Source: Pseudomonas putida (lineage in GTDB: Bacteria; Pseudomonadota; Gammaproteobacteria; Pseudomonadales; Pseudomonadaceae). Taken from it: a DNA stretch of 64,000 bases. The translations under genes and the position numbers were made by a program. Location: contig NZ_CP113097.1 of NCBI RefSeq assembly GCF_026625125.1, positions 1,054,001-1,118,000 of the forward strand, written 5' to 3'. The notes below the pieces were generated by a model. It was given only the letters and a program-made list of their open reading frames with translations. It had not been told where the DNA came from and did no database searches. The first letter of the stretch is position 1. Each line of letters starts with the position of its first letter. Below are positions 50,400 to 59,736 of the stretch, in pieces.

Positions 50400-50981
50400 A
50401 TGTTCAAGCTGCCCCGTCTTTTACCCGCCCTGTTGCTGGCCCTGTGCCTGCCCGCCCACGCCAATTGGCACCTCGATGGTGAGTCCTCACGCCTTTCATT
50501 CGTCACTGGCAAGGACGGCGACACGGCCGAAGTCCATCGTTTTCTGGTGCTGCATGGTACCGTCGACCGCAAGGGCGCCGCCGGGCTGCGTATCGAGATG
50601 GATTCGGTCAGCAGTGGTATCCCGCTGCGGGACGAGCGTATGCGTGACGATCTGTTCGAGGTCGGCCGCTTTGCCGAAGCGACGGTCAAGGCCCAGCTCG
50701 ACCTGCGGCCGATAAACGACCTGGCCGATGGCGCGCAGATCGAACTGCGCCTGCCGTTGACCGTTACGCTGCATGGCCAGTCGCACAGCTACAACGCCTT
50801 GTTGCTGGCAACACGCCTCGATGCGCGGCGCTTTCAGGTGGTGACCCTTGAGCCACTGATTTTGCAGGCCCACGATTTCGGCTTGCTGCCCGGGCTGGAA
50901 ACCTTGCGCAAGTTCGCCAAGCTCAAATCCATCAACCCGACGGTACCGGTCAATGCGGTGCTGATTTTCAACGCCCGCTGA
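50400..50981 (+). CDS. YceI-family periplasmic protein
   Basis: The 193-aa protein has a signal peptide ending PAHA and a YceI lipocalin-like barrel starting WHLDGESSRLSFVTGK, with MDSVSSGIPLRDERM and FEVGRFAEATVKA. The family binds isoprenoid-type lipids; E. coli YceI is a base- and stress-induced periplasmic protein. It ends one base before the next gene. Confidence 0.9.
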   Translation: MFKLPRLLPALLLALCLPAHANWHLDGESSRLSFVTGKDGDTAEVHRFLVLHGTVDRKGAAGLRIEMDSVSSGIPLRDERMRDDLFEVGRFAEATVKAQLDLRPINDLADGAQIELRLPLTVTLHGQSHSYNALLLATRLDARRFQVVTLEPLILQAHDFGLLPGLETLRKFAKLKSINPTVPVNAVLIFNAR

Positions 50982-50982
50982 C

Positions 50983-52140
50983 ATGCCGGGGCCGGTCTTT
51001 CCCTGGCGTGATGGCAACCAGTTCGAACTGCTGATCGACGGCCCCGAATTCTTTCCACGCATGCTTCAGGCGATCGTGGATGCGCAAGCCCAGGTCGATC
51101 TTGAGTTGTATCTGGTCGAGGCCGGTGCGTGCGCCGAAGCGGTGGTCGAGGCACTGGAGCAGGCCGCCCGGCGTGGGGTACGCGTGCGGTGCCTGTTCGA
51201 TGACTACGGCTCGCTGGCGTTCAATTCGGCTTTGCGCCAACGCCTGCTCGATGCCGGTGTGTACCTGCGCTGGTACAACCGCCTGCGCTGGCGCCGCGGC
51301 CTGCGCAACCTGTATCGCGACCATCGCAAGCTGCTGCTGGTTGACGAGCGCCTGGCGGTGGTCGGGGGTACCGGGGTCACCGATGAGTTCTGGACGCCGG
51401 GCGAAGCGACCAGCGAGTGGCATGAGGTGATGGTACAGATGCACGGCCCGGTGGTCAGCGATTGGCAGCTACTGTTCGACCGCCAGTGGCAGGCCAACCA
51501 TCGCCGTACTGCCTGGCGCCCCGCTGAGGGCTTCGGCCTGCCGCGCCTGCCCAAGGTGCCGGTGCATGGCCCGGGCATGGGCCGCGTGGCCTATGCCGAC
51601 GCCCGCCAGCACCGTGACATCCTGCATTCGCTGGTGCGTGCGCTCAACAGCGGCAAGCAGCGGGTCTGGCTGGCCACACCTTATTTCCTGCCAACCTGGA
51701 GCGTGCGCCGTTCGCTGCGCCGGGCGGCAGGCAAGGGCGTCGATGTGCGCCTGCTGCTTACCGGCCCGCGGACCGATCACCCCTCGGTCCGCTACGCCGG
51801 CCATCGTTACTACCCTCGTTTATTGCGCGCGGGGGTACGTATCTATGAATACCAGCCGTGCTTCCTGCATTTGAAGATGGCGCTGGTGGATGATTGGGTC
51901 AGTGTCGGCTCGTGCAACTTCGATCACTGGAACCTGCGCTTCAACCTGGAGGCCAACCTCGAGGCCTTGGACCCGTCGCTGACGGCCGCCGTGGTCGCCA
52001 GCTTCGAACGCGATTTCGCCCTCAGTCACGAAGTCGACCTTGACCACTGGCACGCCCGGCCACTGTGGCGTCGTTTGAAGCAAAGGATATGGGGCTGGAT
52101 GGACCGGCTGGTGGTCAACCTGCTCGACCGCCGTAACTGA
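50983..52140 (+). CDS. Phospholipase D-family phospholipid synthase (cardiolipin synthase ClsB-like)
   Basis: The 385-aa protein has two HKD motifs: HRKLLLVD (His114, Lys116, Asp121) and HLKMALVD (His296, Lys298), each followed by the usual G-G or G-S/N residues. It lacks N-terminal membrane helices, as in the shorter ClsB-type enzymes that make cardiolipin or phosphatidylglycerol. The translation start follows the yceI stop directly. Exact product is inferred. Confidence 0.88.
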   Translation: MPGPVFPWRDGNQFELLIDGPEFFPRMLQAIVDAQAQVDLELYLVEAGACAEAVVEALEQAARRGVRVRCLFDDYGSLAFNSALRQRLLDAGVYLRWYNRLRWRRGLRNLYRDHRKLLLVDERLAVVGGTGVTDEFWTPGEATSEWHEVMVQMHGPVVSDWQLLFDRQWQANHRRTAWRPAEGFGLPRLPKVPVHGPGMGRVAYADARQHRDILHSLVRALNSGKQRVWLATPYFLPTWSVRRSLRRAAGKGVDVRLLLTGPRTDHPSVRYAGHRYYPRLLRAGVRIYEYQPCFLHLKMALVDDWVSVGSCNFDHWNLRFNLEANLEALDPSLTAAVVASFERDFALSHEVDLDHWHARPLWRRLKQRIWGWMDRLVVNLLDRRN

Positions 52141-52191
52141 AGCAGACTATCGTGCAGGGTGCTTCCCCAATTACCGAAGGAGTGGATGGCG

Positions 52192-52770
52192 ATGACTGCG
52201 AAGAAGATTCTCATGCTGGTGGGCGACTACGTCGAGGACTACGAGGCGATGGTGCCTTTCCAGGCCTTGACCATGGTGGGCCACACGGTGCATGCGGTGT
52301 GCCCGGAGAAAATCGCGGGGCAGACGGTGCGCACGGCGATCCACGATTTTGAAGGCGAGCAGACCTACAGCGAGAAGCCTGGGCACAACTTTGCCCTCAA
52401 TCATGATTTCGTCCAGGTCCGTGCCGAAAGCTACGATGCCTTGCTGATCCCCGGTGGGCGCGCCCCTGAGTATCTGCGCCTGGATGAGCGCGTGCTGGCG
52501 CTGGTCAAGGCATTCGACCAGGCCAGCAAGCCGATTGCGGCGGTTTGCCATGGGGCGCAGTTGCTGGCGGCGGCTGGCGTGCTCGAAGGGCGTGAGTGCA
52601 GTGCGTATCCGGCCTGTGCGCCGGAGGTGCGCTTGGCAGGGGGCACGTTCATCGATATCGCCGTGGACCAGGCGCACGTGGATGGCAACCTGGTGACAGC
52701 GCCAGCGTGGCCGGCGCACCCGGCATGGCTTGCGGCCTTCCTCAAGGTGCTGGGGACGCGCATCAGTTGA
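52192..52770 (+). CDS. DJ-1/PfpI-family protein
   Basis: The 192-aa protein has the DJ-1/PfpI fold with the nucleophile elbow [10 protein letters not shown] (reactive Cys near 122) and the upstream Glu region typical of PfpI-type glutamine-amidotransferase-like proteins. Such proteins act as deglycases, proteases or stress proteins. I place the start at 52192 (AAGGAG spacing 9 nt); ATG 52186 is 6 nt upstream and also possible. Confidence 0.88.
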   Translation: MTAKKILMLVGDYVEDYEAMVPFQALTMVGHTVHAVCPEKIAGQTVRTAIHDFEGEQTYSEKPGHNFALNHDFVQVRAESYDALLIPGGRAPEYLRLDERVLALVKAFDQASKPIAAVCHGAQLLAAAGVLEGRECSAYPACAPEVRLAGGTFIDIAVDQAHVDGNLVTAPAWPAHPAWLAAFLKVLGTRIS

Positions 52771-52781
52771 GCCGGCCTGGT

Positions 52782-52797
52782 CGCCGGCTTGCCGGCG
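52782..52797. terminator. Short REP-like hairpin between convergent genes
   Basis: CGCCGGC / GCCGGCG with a TT centre lies 11 nt after the DJ-1 gene stop and before the convergent SnoaL-like gene. Confidence 0.45.
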
Positions 52798-52806
52798 CTG
52801 CTGGGT

Positions 52807-53205
52807 TCAACCCACCTGCTCGACCCAGTCATTGAGGTTGTAGTAGTTGCTTACCCGGGCAATCTTCCCGCAGTGAATGTAGAAGAAGGCGCCTGCCGGT
52901 AGCACGTAGGTCTGCCCCTTGGCCGCAGGCAATCCCTCATCATCGGCCAGGTACTCGCCATGTACGGTGAACTCGGCCGCCGCGCGGCTGCCGTCGGCAT
53001 TTTGCATCACCACGATATCGGCCAGGCGCTCGCGGTAGCAGCGGTTCATCTTGTCCATGAACGCGGCAAACCTGGCCTTGCCCATTTGCCGCTCGCCCTG
53101 GTTGATGTCGTGAATCACGTCTTCGCTCAGCAAGGCAAGGAAGGCAGGCATGTCGCCGGCATTGAACGCCGCGTAGTAGGCATTTACCAGTTCGGTAGCG
53201 GTCAT
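52807..53205 (-). CDS. SnoaL-like / NTF2-superfamily protein
   Basis: The 132-aa protein has the cone-shaped NTF2 fold pattern (ELVNAYYAAFNAGDMPAFLALLSEDVIHD and the later YYNLNDWVEQVG). It is often called ketosteroid isomerase-like. Such proteins bind or isomerise small molecules. Substrate is unknown. AGGAA lies upstream of the ATG at 53205. Confidence 0.82.
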   Translation of the reverse strand: MTATELVNAYYAAFNAGDMPAFLALLSEDVIHDINQGERQMGKARFAAFMDKMNRCYRERLADIVVMQNADGSRAAAEFTVHGEYLADDEGLPAAKGQTYVLPAGAFFYIHCGKIARVSNYYNLNDWVEQVG

Positions 53206-53320
53206 GGAACAGTTCCTGTCGTGTAGGGGAAAGGTGCAGCCTTGGTTCGGATGATAGGGTTTCCCCTCAAGCCCGGCTTAGCCGAGCGCGTCATCCACAT
53301 CGACAAAACGACCGCCAAGC

Positions 53321-53911
53321 ATGGAAATACGCCTGTTGCACGGCGCCGCTATCGCGCCTTACATCGATGACCTCGCTCGTCTGCGCCTGACCGTTTTCCG
53401 CGAGTTCCCCTATCTCTATGACGGCACGCTGGAGTATGAAGCCGAGTACCTGGCAGCCTATGCACGTTCCGGCCGCAGCCTGGTAGTGCTGGCCCTGGAC
53501 AATGGCCAGGTGGTGGGCGCCTCGACCGGCGTGCCGCTGGTGGACGTTGCGCCCCAGTTTCAGCAGCCATTTCTGGCGCAGGGGCGCGACCCGGCCAGCG
53601 TGTACTACTTCGGCGAATCGGTGGTACTGCCCCAATACCGTGGCCAAGGCCTGGGCGTGCGCTTCTTCATCGAGCGCGAGTCCTACGCGCACAAGCTGGC
53701 CGGGTTCGATTGCTGCGCCTTCTGCACCGTCGAGCGCCCTGGCGTGCACCCAAGGCGGCCTGCCAACTACAAGCCATTGCACGGTTTTTGGCGAAACCGG
53801 GGCTTCCTGCATGACCCGTCCCTGCGCACGCAGTACGCCTGGCGCGACCTGGACGAGCAGGAAAGCAGCGACAAGATCATGTCGTTCTGGCTCAAGGAAT
53901 TACCGATATGA
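53321..53911 (+). CDS. GNAT-family N-acetyltransferase
   Basis: The 196-aa protein has a GNAT core with the acetyl-CoA loop QYRGQGLGVRFFIERE (Q/RxxGxG/A type). The C-terminal RNRGFLHDPSL region is often found in this subgroup. The stop overlaps the start of the next gene by 4 nt (ATGA), so both are made together. Acceptor substrate unknown. Confidence 0.87.
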   Translation: MEIRLLHGAAIAPYIDDLARLRLTVFREFPYLYDGTLEYEAEYLAAYARSGRSLVVLALDNGQVVGASTGVPLVDVAPQFQQPFLAQGRDPASVYYFGESVVLPQYRGQGLGVRFFIERESYAHKLAGFDCCAFCTVERPGVHPRRPANYKPLHGFWRNRGFLHDPSLRTQYAWRDLDEQESSDKIMSFWLKELPI

Positions 53912-54780
53912 TCCGTGTGGCGGCCTGCCAGTACGCCATCGAGTTGCATGAATCCTGGAGTGCTTACGCCGAGCACCTGCAACGCGTATGCGCCGAGGCG
54001 GTGGCGGCGGGCGCTCAATTGCTGCTGTTGCCTGAATACGCCGGCATGGTGCTCAGCGGCCAGTTGCCTGCCGACCAGCGCGGCGACCTGAAAGCCTCCA
54101 TCGCCGGCGTCCAGCCGTTGATCGAACCCTGGTTGGCGCTGTGCGAAGGCATCGCCCGGCGCTTGGGGGTGTACCTGCAGCCGGGCAGCCTGCCGGTGCT
54201 GGACAACGATGGGCACTATCGCAACCGGGCCTGGCTGTTCGGGCCTGAAGGTATGCTTGGGCATCAGGACAAACTCATGATGACCCGTTTCGAGCGAGAA
54301 CACTGGGGCATCAGCGCGGGCCAGGGGCTGCGGGTATTCGATACGCGCCTCGGTCGCCTGGGCATCCTGATCTGCTATGACAATGAGTTCCCGCTGCTGG
54401 CGCGGCACTTGGCCGAAGCGGGGGCCGACCTGATTCTGGCGCCCAGTTGTACCGACACCGAAGCGGGCTACCACCGCGTGCGCATCGGTATTCAGGCGCG
54501 GGCGCTGGAAAACCAGATAGCACTGTTGCAGAGCCCGACTGTGGGCTCGGCACCGTGGTCACCGGCGCTGGATGAGAACGTTGGGCGTGCGGGGTTGTTC
54601 GTGCCGCCGGATCATGGCATGCCGAGCAATGGGGTGGTGGGTGAAAGCGAAACGCTGAGCCCCGCGGGCAGCCAATGGCTGGTATGCGATGTGGACCTGG
54701 GAGCGGTCCGGCGGGTGAGGGAGCAGGGGCAGGTCTTTACCCGGCGCGATTGGCCAGCGCAGTTCGAGCGTATTGCGTGA
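53908..54780 (+). CDS. Carbon-nitrogen hydrolase (nitrilase superfamily amidase)
   Basis: The 290-aa protein has the nitrilase triad in order: Glu43 (LLPEYAG), Lys121 (HQDKLMMTRFE) and Cys155 (ILICYDNEFP). It likely hydrolyses an amide. Coupling to the upstream GNAT gene suggests one enzyme makes or removes an N-acyl or amide group handled by the other. Its stop is followed at once by a hairpin. Confidence 0.9.
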   Translation: MIRVAACQYAIELHESWSAYAEHLQRVCAEAVAAGAQLLLLPEYAGMVLSGQLPADQRGDLKASIAGVQPLIEPWLALCEGIARRLGVYLQPGSLPVLDNDGHYRNRAWLFGPEGMLGHQDKLMMTRFEREHWGISAGQGLRVFDTRLGRLGILICYDNEFPLLARHLAEAGADLILAPSCTDTEAGYHRVRIGIQARALENQIALLQSPTVGSAPWSPALDENVGRAGLFVPPDHGMPSNGVVGESETLSPAGSQWLVCDVDLGAVRRVREQGQVFTRRDWPAQFERIA

Positions 54781-54805
54781 ATCGGGGCCGCGACGCGGCC
54801 CCGAT
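54781..54805. terminator. Perfect 12-bp hairpin after the nitrilase gene
   Basis: ATCGGGGCCGCG and CGCGGCCCCGAT flank a single A. It starts on the base after the stop codon and ends 6 nt before the convergent fumarase stop, so it may serve both genes. Confidence 0.65.
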
Positions 54806-54810
54806 ACCGA

Positions 54811-56334
54811 TTACTTGACTTCCACCGCCAGGCTTTCGGCGATCTTGCTCTGCCACAGCGCAGGGCCGGTGATGTGCACCGACTCACCGTTGCTGTCCAC
54901 CGCGACGGTGACCGGCATGTCTTTGACTTCGAACTCGTAGATCGCTTCCATGCCCAGTTCGGCGAAGGCCAGCACCTTGGACTTGCGAATCGCCTGGGCC
55001 ACCAGGTAGGCGGCGCCGCCGACGGCCATCAAGTAAACGGCCTTGTTGTCCTTGATCGCTTCGATGGCGGTCGGACCACGCTCGGACTTGCCGATCATGC
55101 CCAGCAGGCCGGTTTGCTCAAGGATCTGGCGGGTGAACTTGTCCATCCGGGTGGCGGTGGTCGGGCCAGCCGGGCCTACCACTTCGTCACCGACCGGGTC
55201 GACCGGGCCGACGTAGTAGATGAAGCGGCCTTTGAGGTCAACCGGCAGCGCTTCGCCACGGTTGAGCATCTCGACCATGCGCTTGTGCGCGGCATCGCGG
55301 CCGGTGAGCATCTTGCCGTTGAGCAGGATGGTCTCGCCCGGTTTCCAGCTGGCGACTTCTTCCGGGGTGATGTCGTCGAGGTTGACGCGGCGGGCGCTCG
55401 GGCCTGCTTCCCAGACGATTTCCGGGTAGGCGTCCAGCGACGGGGCTTCCAGTTCGGCCGGGCCGGAGCCGTCGAGCACGAAGTGCGCGTGACGGGTGGC
55501 GGCGCAGTTGGGGATCATGCACACCGGCAGCGATGCGGCGTGGGTCGGGTAGTCCATGATCTTGACGTCGAGCACGGTGGTCAGGCCGCCCAGGCCTTGG
55601 GCGCCGATACCCAGCTGATTGACCTTCTCGAACAGCTCCAGGCGGATTTCTTCGAGGCGGTTCTGCGGGCCACGGGCTTTGAGTTCATGGATGTCGATGG
55701 ACTCCATCAACACTTCCTTGGCCATGACCGCAGCTTTTTCGGCGGTACCGCCGATGCCGATCCCGAGCATGCCGGGCGGGCACCAGCCGGCACCCATGGT
55801 CGGAACGGTCTTCAGAACCCAGTCGACGATCGAGTCGGACGGGTTGAGCATGGCCATCTTCGACTTGTTTTCCGAGCCGCCGCCTTTGGCTGCCACATCG
55901 ACTTCGACCTTGTCGCCTGGGACGATCGAGTAGTGGATGACGGCTGGCGTGTTGTCCTTGGTGTTCTTGCGGGCACCGGCCGGGTCGGCCAGGATCGAAG
56001 CGCGCAGGACGTTTTCAGGCAGGTTGTAGGCGCGACGCACACCTTCGTTGATCATGTCGTCGACGCTCAGGGTGGCGCCGTCCCAGCGCACGTCCATGCC
56101 GACGCGCACGAATACGGTGACGATACCGGTATCCTGACAGATCGGGCGGTGGCCGGTGGCGCACATGCGCGAGTTGATCAGGATCTGGGCGATGGAGTCG
56201 CGCGCGGCAGGCGACTCTTCACGCAGGTAGGCCTCGTGCATCGCCTGGATGAAATCGACGGGGTGGTAGTACGAAATGAATTGCAGGGCGTCGGCGACGC
56301 TCTGAATCAGGTCGTCTTGCTTGATCACGGTCAT
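54811..56334 (-). CDS. Class I (4Fe-4S) fumarate hydratase
   Basis: The 507-aa enzyme interconverts fumarate and malate. Iron-sulfur family motifs are visible: HRPICQDTG with Cys66, GWCPPGMLGIGIGGTAEKA and CMIPNCAATRHAHF. The C-terminal domain contains the KAVYLMAVGGAAYL region. The start MTVIKQDDLI at 56334 has GAGGAG upstream; the open frame above is not family sequence. Class I forms are oxygen-sensitive. Confidence 0.94.
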   Translation of the reverse strand: MTVIKQDDLIQSVADALQFISYYHPVDFIQAMHEAYLREESPAARDSIAQILINSRMCATGHRPICQDTGIVTVFVRVGMDVRWDGATLSVDDMINEGVRRAYNLPENVLRASILADPAGARKNTKDNTPAVIHYSIVPGDKVEVDVAAKGGGSENKSKMAMLNPSDSIVDWVLKTVPTMGAGWCPPGMLGIGIGGTAEKAAVMAKEVLMESIDIHELKARGPQNRLEEIRLELFEKVNQLGIGAQGLGGLTTVLDVKIMDYPTHAASLPVCMIPNCAATRHAHFVLDGSGPAELEAPSLDAYPEIVWEAGPSARRVNLDDITPEEVASWKPGETILLNGKMLTGRDAAHKRMVEMLNRGEALPVDLKGRFIYYVGPVDPVGDEVVGPAGPTTATRMDKFTRQILEQTGLLGMIGKSERGPTAIEAIKDNKAVYLMAVGGAAYLVAQAIRKSKVLAFAELGMEAIYEFEVKDMPVTVAVDSNGESVHITGPALWQSKIAESLAVEVK

Positions 56335-56577
56335 GCAGCGCGCTCCTCTTAAAGACGGGAACATTCGTAAAGGCCTTCCGACACTGCACACCTGCGTGTC
56401 GAAACGCCTGGCAAGGCGTCGACAGGTCAGGCCGACGCAAAAAGGCGCGGCAGTATAGCGCGCCTGTGCCTGCGAAACACCTGCGCGTGGTCTGGACCAT
56501 GGTCGGCAGGCGACGGGCATCCTTTTTGCTGCCGATGCCGGCTTGCCTTAGAGTGGCGATGTATAGCCGGAGAAGTG

Positions 56578-57504
56578 ATGACCATGCCTGAACTCTGTGT
56601 GGGCGAGCGCCGCTGGACGGTGCCCACCGGCAGCAATCTGCTCGATGCCCTGAACGATGCGGGGCTGAACGTGCCCTACAGCTGCCGTGCCGGTAGCTGT
56701 CATGCCTGCCTGGTGCATTGCCTGGAAGGGCAACCCGCCGATGCACTGCCAGAGGCCCTGGCGCTGGAAAAACACGCTCAGGGCTGGCGACTGGCATGCC
56801 AGTGCCGGGTGACTGACGACCTGCGCGTGGCGGTGTTCGACCCCCTGCTGGACGGCATCCCTGCACAGGTCTGTGCGCTGGACTGGTTGGGTGATGTGCT
56901 GCGCTTGCGCCTGAGGCCGGAGCGGGCATTGCGTTATCAGGCGGGGCAACATCTGGTGCTGTGGAACGGCCCGGTGGCCCGGCCCTATTCCCTGGCAAGC
57001 CTGCCGGGCGAAGACGCGTACCTGGAGTTTCATATCGACTGCCGGCACCCGGGCGCGTTTTGCGACAAGGCCCGTGGTTTGCTGGTCGGCGATACGTTGC
57101 GCTTGGGTGAGCTGCGCGGCGGGGCGCTGCATTACGATCTGGACTGGCAGGGGCAGGCGCTATGGCTGCTGGCGGCAGGTACCGGGCTTGCGCCCTTGTG
57201 GGGCATCTTGCGCGAGGCGGTGCGCCAGGGGCATCGGGGGGAGATCAGGGTGATGCATGTGGCCCATGATGAGGCAGGGCATTACCTGGCTGAGCCGTTG
57301 ATGCAGATCGAGGGCGTGACTGTCGAGCGGGTACTGGCAGGGCAGCTGGATGCAGCGCTGGCGACACTGCGGCCATCATCGCGGCGGACCATTGCCTTGC
57401 TGTGTGGCTCGCCGGCCAGTGTGGAGCGGTTCGCGAGGCGGCTGTTCATTGCGGGGGTACCGAGGAATCAGGTATTTGCCGATGTGTTCGTCGCGCATGC
57501 CTGA
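56578..57504 (+). CDS. Ferredoxin-type oxidoreductase (2Fe-2S + FAD/NAD)
   Basis: The 308-aa protein has an N-terminal plant-type ferredoxin domain with Cys36, Cys41, Cys44 and a fourth Cys at 74 or 76. A ferredoxin-reductase FAD module (RPYSLASLPG) and an NAD-binding segment (LLAAGTGLAPLWGIL) follow. It probably passes electrons from NAD(P)H to an oxygenase or other partner. No partner is adjacent. The ATG at 56578 sits 5 nt after GGAG; ATG 56584 is an alternative. Confidence 0.88.
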   Translation: MTMPELCVGERRWTVPTGSNLLDALNDAGLNVPYSCRAGSCHACLVHCLEGQPADALPEALALEKHAQGWRLACQCRVTDDLRVAVFDPLLDGIPAQVCALDWLGDVLRLRLRPERALRYQAGQHLVLWNGPVARPYSLASLPGEDAYLEFHIDCRHPGAFCDKARGLLVGDTLRLGELRGGALHYDLDWQGQALWLLAAGTGLAPLWGILREAVRQGHRGEIRVMHVAHDEAGHYLAEPLMQIEGVTVERVLAGQLDAALATLRPSSRRTIALLCGSPASVERFARRLFIAGVPRNQVFADVFVAHA

Positions 57505-57533
57505 CGGCGCTGTGCAGTGATCGAACCGGCCTG

Positions 57534-57570
57534 ATCGCTGCGGCGCGTCGTGGCGACGAACCGCAGCGAT
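57534..57570. terminator. 37-nt interrupted hairpin between convergent genes
   Basis: ATCGCTGCGG and CCGCAGCGAT (10 bp, perfect) enclose a second perfect stem CGTCG / CGACG with a TGG loop. Only small bulges separate the two stems. It lies between the reductase gene and pykA. Confidence 0.6.
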
Positions 57571-57600
57571 GGGCCGCAGCGCGGCCCCGGTCAAGACCGA

Positions 57601-59055
57601 TCAGCCGACCAGCGGATCACCGACATGCAGGATCTTCATGCCGTTGGTACCACCGATGGTGTGGTAGCTGTCGCCCTTGGTCAGGATCACCCAATCACCT
57701 TGCGCCACCAGGCCACGCTTGAGCAGTTCGTCGACCGCCGCCTGGCTGACCTTGTCGGCCGGCAGCGAAGCCGGGTCGAACGCGATCGGGTAGACGCCGC
57801 GGAACATCGACGCGCGCGCTTGGGTAGCGCGGTGCGGCGACAGTGCGTAGATCGGCACATGCGAGCGCAGGCGCGACATGATCAGCGGGGTATAGCCACT
57901 TTCGGTGAGGGCGATGATCGCCTTGACACCCGGGAAGTGGTTGGCGGTGTACATGGCCGCCAGGGCGATGCTCTCGTCGCAGCGCTCGAAGGTGGTGTGC
58001 AAACGGTGGCTGGACTTCTGGCTGGTCGGATGCTTTTCAGCGCCCAGACAGATGCGCGCCATGGCCTGGACCGCTTCGATCGGGTAGGAACCGGCGGCGC
58101 TTTCGGCCGACAGCATCACCGCATCGGTGTTGTCCAGCACGGCGTTGGCCACGTCGGAAACTTCGGCACGGGTCGGCATCGGGTTCTGGATCATCGACTC
58201 CATCATCTGGGTCGCCACGATCACGGCCTTGTTGTTGCGGCGAGCGTGCTGGATGATCTTCTTCTGGATGGCGATCAGCTCGGCGTCACCGATTTCCACG
58301 CCCAGGTCGCCACGGGCAACCATCACGGCATCGGAGGCAGCGATCAGCTTGTCGAGGGTTTCGTCGTCGGCAACGGCTTCGGCACGCTCGATCTTCGCCA
58401 CCAGCCAGGCGCTGCCGCCGGACTCGTCGCGCAGCTTGCGGGCATATTCCATGTCGCTGGCGTCACGCGGGAAGGATACGGCGAGGTAGTCCAGGTCCAT
58501 TTCCGCGGCCAGCTTGATGTCGGCCTTGTCTTTTTCGGTCAGGGCTGGTGCGGTCAGGCCGCCACCTTTGCGGTTGATGCCTTTGTGGTCCGACAGCGGG
58601 CCACCGATGATCACCACGCAGTGCAGTGCATCAGCGGTAGCGGTCTCGACGCGCATGACCACACGGCCGTCGTCGAGCAACAGTTCGTCACCAACGCCGC
58701 AGTCCTTGACCAGGTCGGGATAGTCGATACCGACGATGTCCTGGTTGCCTTCGGTCAGCGGGTGGGCGGTGGAGAAGGTGAACTTGTCACCGATCTTCAG
58801 TTCGATGCGCTTGTTGCTGAACTTGGCGATGCGGATCTTCGGACCCTGCAGATCGCCCAGCAATGCGACATGGCGGCCGTTCTTGGCAGCGATCTCACGG
58901 ATCAGGCGGGCGCGCGCCTTGTGCTCGTCCGGGGTGCCGTGGGAAAAGTTCAGACGTGCCACGTCCAGGCCGGCGAGGATCAGCTGTTCGATCACTTGCG
59001 GCGAGTTGCTGGCGGGGCCGAGGGTGGCGACGATTTTGGTACGGCGGATGGTCAT
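57601..59055 (-). CDS. pykA: Pyruvate kinase PykA
   Basis: The 484-aa enzyme converts phosphoenolpyruvate and ADP to pyruvate and ATP. It starts TIRRTKIVATLGPAS and contains the active-site region VAKIERAEAV and MVARGDLGVEI, then ATQMMESM. It is the PykA type of pseudomonads. A long antisense frame covers it, but that is a codon-bias artefact. The 171-nt divergent gap to the lipoprotein gene holds the promoters. Confidence 0.97.
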   Translation of the reverse strand: MTIRRTKIVATLGPASNSPQVIEQLILAGLDVARLNFSHGTPDEHKARARLIREIAAKNGRHVALLGDLQGPKIRIAKFSNKRIELKIGDKFTFSTAHPLTEGNQDIVGIDYPDLVKDCGVGDELLLDDGRVVMRVETATADALHCVVIIGGPLSDHKGINRKGGGLTAPALTEKDKADIKLAAEMDLDYLAVSFPRDASDMEYARKLRDESGGSAWLVAKIERAEAVADDETLDKLIAASDAVMVARGDLGVEIGDAELIAIQKKIIQHARRNNKAVIVATQMMESMIQNPMPTRAEVSDVANAVLDNTDAVMLSAESAAGSYPIEAVQAMARICLGAEKHPTSQKSSHRLHTTFERCDESIALAAMYTANHFPGVKAIIALTESGYTPLIMSRLRSHVPIYALSPHRATQARASMFRGVYPIAFDPASLPADKVSQAAVDELLKRGLVAQGDWVILTKGDSYHTIGGTNGMKILHVGDPLVG

Positions 59056-59226
59056 GCACAGACTCCTATAGTGAAGCGCAGCGAAAGGCTACTCCTGAAT
59101 CGCCCTGTAGTCATTGTTCCGTTGCACTACCTGAAGGCGGGTACGATATGGCAGCTGCAAGCCGCACGTGGCAAGCTGAAGAAATATACCGGCACGCCGA
59201 TATACTCTTTATTAAAGGAGATCCCC

Positions 59227-59613
59227 ATGCGAGCCCTGATCGTTTTCGCCCTGGCGGCCAGCGCCGTCGGCTGTACCCGCTGGTCCATGGACCACCACCT
59301 GAACAACGCCTATCGTGCGTACGACCGTGGCGATTGCCAACGGGTGATGCTCGAGCTGTCACAGGTCGACCGCACCAGCCGTGCGCGGCCGTTCATTCAT
59401 CCGGAAGTGTCGTTGCTGCGTGGCCAGTGCCTGGAGCGCCAGAAGCTTTACGTGGACGCTGCACAAACCTACGAGTACCTGATTCAGCAGTATCCACGCA
59501 ACGAGTATGCCTACCGGGCCAAGGCGCGGCTGCAAACCCTGGAGAAGCTGGGCCACTACCGCGCTGGCGAGGCTGCGATGGCCAACCCGGTGAATACCTC
59601 TCCTTGGCGTTAA
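59227..59613 (+). CDS. Small TPR-like lipoprotein
   Basis: The 128-aa protein has a lipoprotein signal (ALAASAVGC, Cys16) and then a single tetratricopeptide-like region (YRAYDRGDCQRVMLEL ... YVDAAQTYEYLIQQYP), ending ANPVNTSPWR. AAGGAG lies 7 nt before the ATG. A degenerate heptad-repeat half-element (59154-59181) is in its upstream region. Probably an outer-membrane lipoprotein; function unknown. Confidence 0.85.
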   Translation: MRALIVFALAASAVGCTRWSMDHHLNNAYRAYDRGDCQRVMLELSQVDRTSRARPFIHPEVSLLRGQCLERQKLYVDAAQTYEYLIQQYPRNEYAYRAKARLQTLEKLGHYRAGEAAMANPVNTSPWR

Positions 59614-59736
59614 CACCAAGGTGTCGTTTATTTCACGGGATTTGCCGCGCGCGCTGCGCTAACCTGTAACTCAGTTGTTACAACAACCGCCAGTACCTCG
59701 TATTCCTGGCATCGGGTACGGACTGCAATTGTGACC

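Noticed and set aside
57550..59613. 687-codon plus-strand frame across pykA continuing into the small lipoprotein
   Set aside because: The first part is antisense to pykA. Only the last 128 codons, from an ATG with a strong ribosome site at 59227, form a real protein.
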